Made by a program: the position numbers and the translations under genes | Shown: positions 39,885 through 45,277 of the stretch, one piece after another | How positions within the stretch are numbered: the stretch's first letter is position 1 | How the letters are laid out: every line of letters starts with the position of its first letter | NCBI GenBank assembly: GCA_019787685.1 | Contig: JAHNUO010000082.1 | Location: 1 to 45,277, forward strand | Direction: 5' to 3' | Length of the DNA stretch: 45,277 nucleotides | Source: Chiua virens | Taxonomy: Eukaryota; Basidiomycota; Agaricomycetes; Boletales; Boletaceae | Notes under the pieces: generated by a model | What the model saw: the letters and a program-made list of their open reading frames with translations, nothing else | What the model was told of the DNA's origin: nothing | Databases searched by the model: none

Positions 39885-40810
39885 CTACCACAACGCAAAC
39901 ACCAATCGAAATCGACTCACAAGCGCGAATGAAGTCCCATGGTAGATGAATCCGAAAACATTCTTGAACTCAACATGTGAGCGAGGGACCCCACCTATTG
40001 GACCCCCAGTCTTCTTTTCAACACCTGTGACAGCACCAAATACGTCCGACCTAACCACTTGTTCTCCCGACACGCTTTGGCAGGGACCTCCGGTACTTTG
40101 AACACACCATCGTGCTGACTTGGACCCCGATCCTGATCCATCCCCCTGGACCGAAGTAAACACAGCATGGTTCCCGCGCACGCCGCACGATCTGGTCCTC
40201 TGTTTCCTTGCACTTGTCCGTGCCTGATATCCCATTCGAACGCGCACGCGGCTGGCGCGGCGTCGGATCGTCGGGACGCGGTGCACTGGCACAAGGGGAC
40301 CGTGGTCCGCACCACTCGCATGCTCAACGGGAGCAGCTCTCCCTGCCCGGACATGCCAGTGGACACGAGTTGCAGCGGCGGCTGATGCAATAACACGCTC
40401 GTCTCCCATTAGATGACGATACCCATCTGTATGCGATCGCAATGGATGAAATGTATATGCCATAGCACAGCACACCTGTATCCCCCGGCGACACCCCCAC
40501 CCCCACCTCCGTCCGCTTGTGCCCAGACACATCTTGCGGCGGCGCAGCCGGCTGGAACTGTAGCCATGTTCAAGCTGGTGGTTAGGAAGATGCGCCGAGA
40601 ACGCCACGGCGTCGAGCAGGAGGTAGGAGTCGGGGAGTGAGATTGCACCACGGCAGAGCAGACGGTACGACCATCTCGTACAAGCTGTCCTGCGCCGGAG
40701 GATACTAGCCCGGGCTGGGAAGTCCAATGACGAAGTGTAACGCGTCGGTCGTCTTTTGAAGCGTCGCATATGTGATCACCATAAAAGAAGGCAACATCTG
40801 AACTTGTCAT
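39885..40810 (-). other. GC-rich region with overlapping reverse-strand open frames
   Basis: Three overlapping reverse-strand frames are open, the longest from 40769 to 39885 and another from ATG 40810 to 40409. A reverse-strand gene with introns is possible (ATG 40810, MTSSDVAFFYG...), but I cannot choose a frame, and none shows a known domain. GC richness alone may keep the frames open. Confidence 0.25.
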
Positions 40811-41225
40811 GAGCTTGAACCTGTAGGGTGTCGCGAATCCTCGACGTCGAGGTCATCGTGGACGCGCCCACCGAACATGCGCTCTGCACTTATTTGGTTT
40901 CACCCCTATCTGATCCCTCAATGCTTCAAAAGTACTACGAAAAAGAAAACGAAGGTGATAACAGAGACATATGTGCTGCAAGAAGAAAAAGGGAACGACA
41001 TCATACAACGCAAGAGCAAGACTATTACTAGAAAGAAAAAGGAAAAGAGAGGGGGACAAAAAGATTCACATGCTGATTGGATTAGTATCAATGCCTCTAT
41101 CTCCCCATAGCCAAAAAAGGGGGGATCGACAAGACGAGGAAAGAAATTCGTGGCCTGGCGGACCTTATCAGGGGGCGAGCACGCCATCGAACGAGGAAGA
41201 CGTACCAGCGTCAACATGTCTCTCA
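40811..41225. other. intergenic
   Basis: No recognised gene. It contains an A/AG-rich tract (about 40930-41070), Lys/Arg-rich on one strand and Phe/Leu-rich on the other, probably untranslated. Confidence 0.35.
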
Positions 41226-42910
41226 CCAGCTTACATGTCGCATCCCCGACGTGCCCGTAATCGGTGATATATGTGGGTGTACAGGCACGGGAGGTCGACC
41301 CGGATAAATCGACACCCACATCCCTTGGCCTTGTGGTCCTTGATGCGGCGGCGGTCCAAGTCGGTACTGCGTGAAGGGTACATACATTGGAGGCGGGTAA
41401 GGCGAGACAGCGATCATCGCGGAGGGTGGCCCAAGAGGTGGCAGTGCATGTACTGAACGAGTTGGCGGCAGATGTAGGTGGTAATGCGTGTGCGCAGTTG
41501 GCGACGTACTGCCGTTCGGCGCGTTAGTCAAGTGCGGAAGGCCAGAGGTACGCCTGATGGGGGGGACGTCGCTACAGTCGTGCCAGTTTGACCCTGAGGG
41601 CGTGAAGGCTGCGACAGTCAGAATTAGGAAGGGCGTGATACCAGAGTTCGTCATCGCCTCACTTCTTGAAGCACTATGTGAACAATGCGTGTCCGAGCCC
41701 GATGTCGTTCCCTCCCGACGCAGACGAACTAATATCAGATGGTTTGACACTCGTTGCTTGACCCTGCTGAGTCTTTGCCAGGTCAGACACCACCCCTGGC
41801 GTCACATCCACGTCGGTCCTGGATGGTGGCGATGGCAATGGTTTCCCCCGTTCGCACCAGCATGAGCTGACCCAGATGACCCCTTGCCGACCGCGCTCTC
41901 CATCTCTCCTTTGGCGCTCGAACTGGCCTGCTGACCTAAACCCTCCAATCCCACACCACCCTTACCAGCGTCGACCGAACTCGATCTCAACTGGTCCACA
42001 ATCTCCCTCGTCCTCGACGTCTTCTTCCGCTTCACATTCGCCGCCGCTAGGAACGCAGGCAACAACGTCGTCGCATTCGCGGGTCCTTCAGAAGGCTCCA
42101 TTCGGTAGATGGTATACAAGGATCCGAGCTACCAAATGCAGACCCGGTCGCGGGCGGAGAGAGCGAGCTTGAAGATGGCGTAGATTCGTCGCCGTTGCTG
42201 CGGTTTGAGCCAAAAGAGAACGACCCAACCTTGACAGATGAAGTGAACTGCGAATTGGAGGAGCCTGCCGACGTGGCACCTTCTCCTAAAACTGGTGCTT
42301 TCTTCTCACCAATCCATCCGACTGCTGCAAGTCTCGCCCCCATCTTTTCTTCAGTCGGTGACAGGGGAAGTGAGGAGGAGGAGGACGGCGAGACGGGGAT
42401 CACAGACTCCCAAAACCCCTGAGGATCCTTGCGGAGCCCATTGCCAGGATTCATCGGTGGCGAGGCCCGCCTGGCAGCATCTTCGGAAGCAGAAAAGTCC
42501 GAATTGCCCATTCTGAAGTTCACCTTTGGCTTGCCTTGGTCGCCTAGGTTGAGGTCTTTTCCAGATGGAAACGACACCGAACTTGCCGGCGTGACCGTAC
42601 AGGCGTGGTTTGCACAGACATTCCCTCGCTGGACGAAGAGATGGATAGTCGCGACAAGGTCCCTTGACGGCAAGACCCATTTAATGAAGGGAACACCACA
42701 GCCTTTGAAGATCCAGGACGGGAGTCCGACGAGGTGGATGACATAGAGGGGGAACCAGACGCGGAGAATCGACCGAGGAGTTCGACTGGCGTGGTGAGAT
42801 CCGACATACCAATCGCGACAAGTTGCAACCGCGTGCGCATCATCGATCTCGATGTTATCCACGTCTACTCCATCGTCTCCGTGGACTTGTAGTCCTTCTA
42901 CACAATCCAA
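41226..42910 (-). CDS. candidate multi-exon Ser/Pro-rich protein
   Basis: Coding-like blocks follow one another on the reverse strand in different frames, as expected for several small introns. Near 42843-42600 is a Ser-rich segment (PSMSSTSSDSRPGSSKAV). From 42590 to 42150 comes VNFRMGNSDFSASEDAARRA, then WESVIPVSPSSSSSLPLSPT. From 42119 to 41900 comes a basic patch in AAANVKRKKTSRTREIVDQL. From about 41650 to 41225 there is a Pro/Tyr/His-rich tail (PYPPPMYVPFTQYRLGPPP). The mix of low-complexity Ser/Pro regions and a basic patch suggests a nuclear or regulatory protein, but no DNA-binding domain is recognised. Exon borders and the start are uncertain; 42910 is the left-most plausible ATG. 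Confidence 0.4.
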
Positions 42911-43762
42911 CGTCGTGCTCGCTCCGATGGGTGTATGCGGCGGCGGATCTGAGTCCGTCGTTGTCGTCGTCGATTCATGATCATGACCCTCCGTCTCTTT
43001 GTCGCGGTCATGACTCGGTTCGTACTCGGTCCCGACCTATTTGCGCGATGAGCTGGTGGTCGAGTCAGAGGTTGGAACGCGAGAGAGAAGGGAATACTTT
43101 TGGCATATGTTCCCACGCATCTTTCCTGATTCGGCGCTATGTTTTTCCATCGAATCCATAATCAACATTTTCAGAAAGCTTTTCTGAATTCACAAGCGGA
43201 GACAAAGCACCGCTCAAGTACGTTCAGACCGACACCTTCACGCACTTACCCACCGTATACAACCCTCGCGATCATGTTCTGCTGTCCTCGAACGAAGCGA
43301 GGCGCTCGCGGATAGTACCATCAACTCCAAGATTACACTGGAATATCTGTTCGAGAACTCATGTGCTTCCCGGATCACGAAACTTTGTATCGTCCCAACG
43401 CAACCTTCACATGCGCCTTTTTCGACTTTTCGCGGGGCTCGGGTATTGGCCAGGAGATATTTGAATATTGAAGCTGGATGACACCCCAGTGGGTTCTCAT
43501 CGTGCATCACGTCGTGACTGCTCTGCTCACTGACTCTCAGGCACGTGTTTACTACCACAGATCTTGCACCGCAGGGCATCGGGTGTGTTGCGGTGCTCGG
43601 GTCGGATTCGAGCCATGCATTGCAACATCCGCTGGCGCATTACACCAAAATCAAGCCCCAGGCTTCTTGGCGAGCGGGGTGTCGCCACCGCCTGGCTGTG
43701 CGAATGAGAAAAAAGTGGATCGTCTGAAAATCATGTTGGAAGTGTGTGACCGTCATTGATCA
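42911..43762. other. unrecognised region, possible forward-strand exons
   Basis: No family is recognised. A forward frame with ALADSTINSKITLEYLFENS (about 43300-43380) could splice through 43443-43540 (GTATTG...CTGACTCTCAG) into a frame with TTTDLAPQGIGCVAVLGSDS (about 43550-43610) ending at TGA near 43727. This is only a composition- and splice-site-based suggestion. Confidence 0.25.
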
Positions 43763-44047
43763 CACCGGCGTATGGCTGATACTCGTTGCAGGTCACGAAA
43801 TCGTAAGAACAATTCAAAAAGTACAATTGGACGACGAGTCAGGGCAGGTTGACGTTGCGGGTCGCGTGTCGTATCGCACATGCGTATTACGAGTCGGGCA
43901 TATTTGAGCTCAGTATTCGGTACGTGTAGTGAGCGTGTGTTGGTCTCAGGACTGATGGGATACGATAGGTCCTCTGAACAGATCGCCAAGACTTACTGAC
44001 GGGAATAATGGAATGCCGTGCTTCGTCCACTATTTGACGTGGTACGC
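43763..44047. repeat. duplicated segment, copy 2
   Basis: 285 bp homologous to 33042-33311, with 9- and 6-nt insertions. A reverse-strand frame from ATG 44120 to 43887 (77 codons) covers most of it and shares its C-terminus and stop with copy 1. Confidence 0.85.
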
Positions 44048-44486
44048 ATGCGCGAGAGACGATGTCATCGCCGTTTACACTGGTAGCCTTGGTAAAACAA
44101 ACGGGTAATTTCGCGTTCATGTGCGTTTACTTGACTTGAGTGCACAGGAACGGCTCGCCGGCGCACCGCGGTGAGGGCACATTGTAAGGTATCCGGATCT
44201 GGATGGATGAACCACAGGTTAACGGAGCGTCACGGGCTTGCCAGAAGGCCCCAAACAAGGAACGTGGCTCGCGGTGGGGGAGCCATCTGCGATTGGACTC
44301 CTCTGCCGATCAGTGGCAATGGTGCCTACCCGCAGTACTAGTGTCATCGTATCGAGTGTGGGATCTAACAGCAAGAAAGGAACAGCCGAGTTTGTCTTTC
44401 ATGGATTGGACGATCGCTGAAAATCTCGTCATCTTTGATGTTTTCCGCAGAATTTGTAACGTCCATATTTGCTATTGAAGCATTGA
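44048..44486. other. intergenic
   Basis: Nothing recognised beyond the upstream end of the reverse-strand frame that starts at 44120. Confidence 0.35.
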
Positions 44487-44912
44487 TTAGTCCCATTCGT
44501 TACTTACTACGGCTACTTTTCTCCCAGAGATCGAATAAAAAGTAAGGACCAAGGGTGATCCGGAGTCCATAGAATCAGCTGATGTGGATGGTCGGCTCTG
44601 CGTGTTCGTCGGGTTGAAGAGCAGTTCAAGCGGCCGAATCTACATCGAAGCCAAAATGGAAGGTTTGGTTCCGTCCGTATATCCTTCGTTGACACCATAG
44701 ACAAGACCCGTCTTTGGTTGTATCTGAGAAAGTTGAACTTTCCCGAACTTCTTCCAAGCATCGGATTCAGAAGCATAGAACATCATATGAGATGGACCCG
44801 GACTATGATAGATCCTCTCCATTAAGGAGAATTTACCTAAGAGTGTATCAATGTCATCATATGTCGTGGAAATTGCGATTTCATCTCCATTTTGTAGGTA
44901 TGTATGCGATAA
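44487..44912 (-). pseudogene. unidentified reverse-strand exon with one in-frame TAG
   Basis: On the reverse strand an acceptor-like TTTCATAG (just above 44912) is followed by 142 codons in one frame, interrupted once by TAG (44642-44640) and ending at TAA 44489-44487. The frame has protein-like composition (FSLMERIYHSPGPSHMMFYA, FGKVQLSQIQPKTGLVYGV, then RPLELLFNPTNTQSRP). Either it is a recent pseudogene or the TAG lies in an intron (a GTAGAT donor overlaps it). No family is recognised. Confidence 0.4.
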
Positions 44913-45197
44913 CTATGAAATTTCGCCAGGGACTTTGAAGCCATGATGTGACTCGGATTCAGAGCGGGAATGTCAACCATAAGCTAGTTCTGCATCATAA
45001 TCATATATTGTTCCGCACGCGGGGACCTGCTCGAATAAGATATACTTTAGCCGCGTAGCATAGACATTCAAGTTTGAAGTCTAGACCTCTAGCGAATAGA
45101 CCATCTGAATCGAAGTTCCGATCTCATCGGGGACCCGAATTTTCCGGTCCCCCACCTTTACCGTTTTCTATTGGCTCCAGCGCGGCGGCAATTGTGA
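44913..45197. other. short intergenic stretch before the tRNA
   Basis: Nothing recognised. Confidence 0.3.
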
Positions 45198-45270
45198 AGT
45201 TCAGTGGTCTAATGGTTATGATTTCGTCTCACACACAGAAGGTTCGGAGTTCGATCCTCCGCTGAAACTA
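45198..45270 (+). tRNA. tRNA-Val (CAC)
   Basis: The cloverleaf is readable: acceptor AGTTCAG pairs with CTGAAACT if one A is bulged; the D arm lies in GGTCTAATGGTTATGAT; the anticodon loop is CTCACAC with anticodon CAC (45230-45232 region); the T arm is a perfect CGGAG-TTCGATC-CTCCG (45245-45261). The discriminator A at 45270 fits tRNA-Val. The anticodon stem has one C-A mismatch. A T-run follows immediately. The weak acceptor could mean a decaying copy. Confidence 0.75.
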
Positions 45271-45271
45271 G

Positions 45272-45277
45272 TTTTTT
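45272..45277 (+). terminator. RNA polymerase III terminator
   Basis: A run of six T residues at the end of the window, one base after G45271, directly after the tRNA. The run may continue past the window. Confidence 0.75.

Noticed and set aside
41269..41321. Inverted repeat ATGTGGGTGT...ACACCCACAT as a regulatory hairpin
   Set aside because: It lies in a GC-rich, Pro-rich coding-like tract with a long loop; one 10-bp match is not enough.

Overview
This window looks like a basidiomycete genome, most likely an agaricomycete. The evidence is many short spliceosomal introns (about 48-84 bp, GT-AG with CTGAY/CTAAC-type branch sites), chromodomain Ty3/Gypsy elements, DD34E Tc1 elements, a hAT transposase with five small introns, a Zn(II)2Cys6-type protein, a eukaryotic acireductone dioxygenase and a nuclear tRNA-Val. 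The species cannot be named from the sequence.

Positions 1 to about 29,300 are a nested transposon island. Going rightwards: TE-derived flank; an LTR (family A); a truncated, CpG-decayed chromovirus (gypsy-1); a young, apparently intact chromovirus (element 2, 6521-13427) with two 431-bp LTRs that differ at one base; an old gypsy (gypsy-3) split by a solo LTR (family B) that itself holds a Tc1 element (Tc1-2), and again by a second Tc1 (Tc1-1) that holds a solo LTR (family C); the 3' LTR of family A; a reverse-strand spliced Zn2Cys6-like gene; a possible LTR relic; and a hAT transposase pseudogene split by another family B solo LTR. Target-site duplications fix the order of most insertions. 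Most nonsense codons in the two old gypsies are TGA where CGA (Arg) fits, the signature of CpG methylation and deamination.

Positions about 29,300 to 45,277 are CpG-richer host DNA with few recognisable genes: acireductone dioxygenase (31791-32553, four exons, one GC-AG intron) of the methionine salvage pathway; a spliced P-loop GTPase (35104-36603) followed by an extraordinary array; a reverse-strand Ser/Pro-rich candidate gene (about 41226-42910); and a tRNA-Val(CAC) at the right edge.

The most interesting structure is 36604-39044. About nineteen 86-bp tandem units each read as a complete intron (GTAAGT...CATAG), separated by exactly 3 nt. They are followed by four unrelated introns that are also separated by exactly 3-nt exons, then a 16-nt exon and a terminal exon whose reading frame fits. 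This resembles a fungal micro-exon gene with one-codon exons fused to a GTPase. It sits in a 3.67-kb block holding a single CpG. Element 2 also has unusual features: two extra ORFs before gag (the second with a membrane segment), a GGGAAAA -1 frameshift site, Tf1-style self-priming complementarity, and near-identical LTRs without a target-site duplication.
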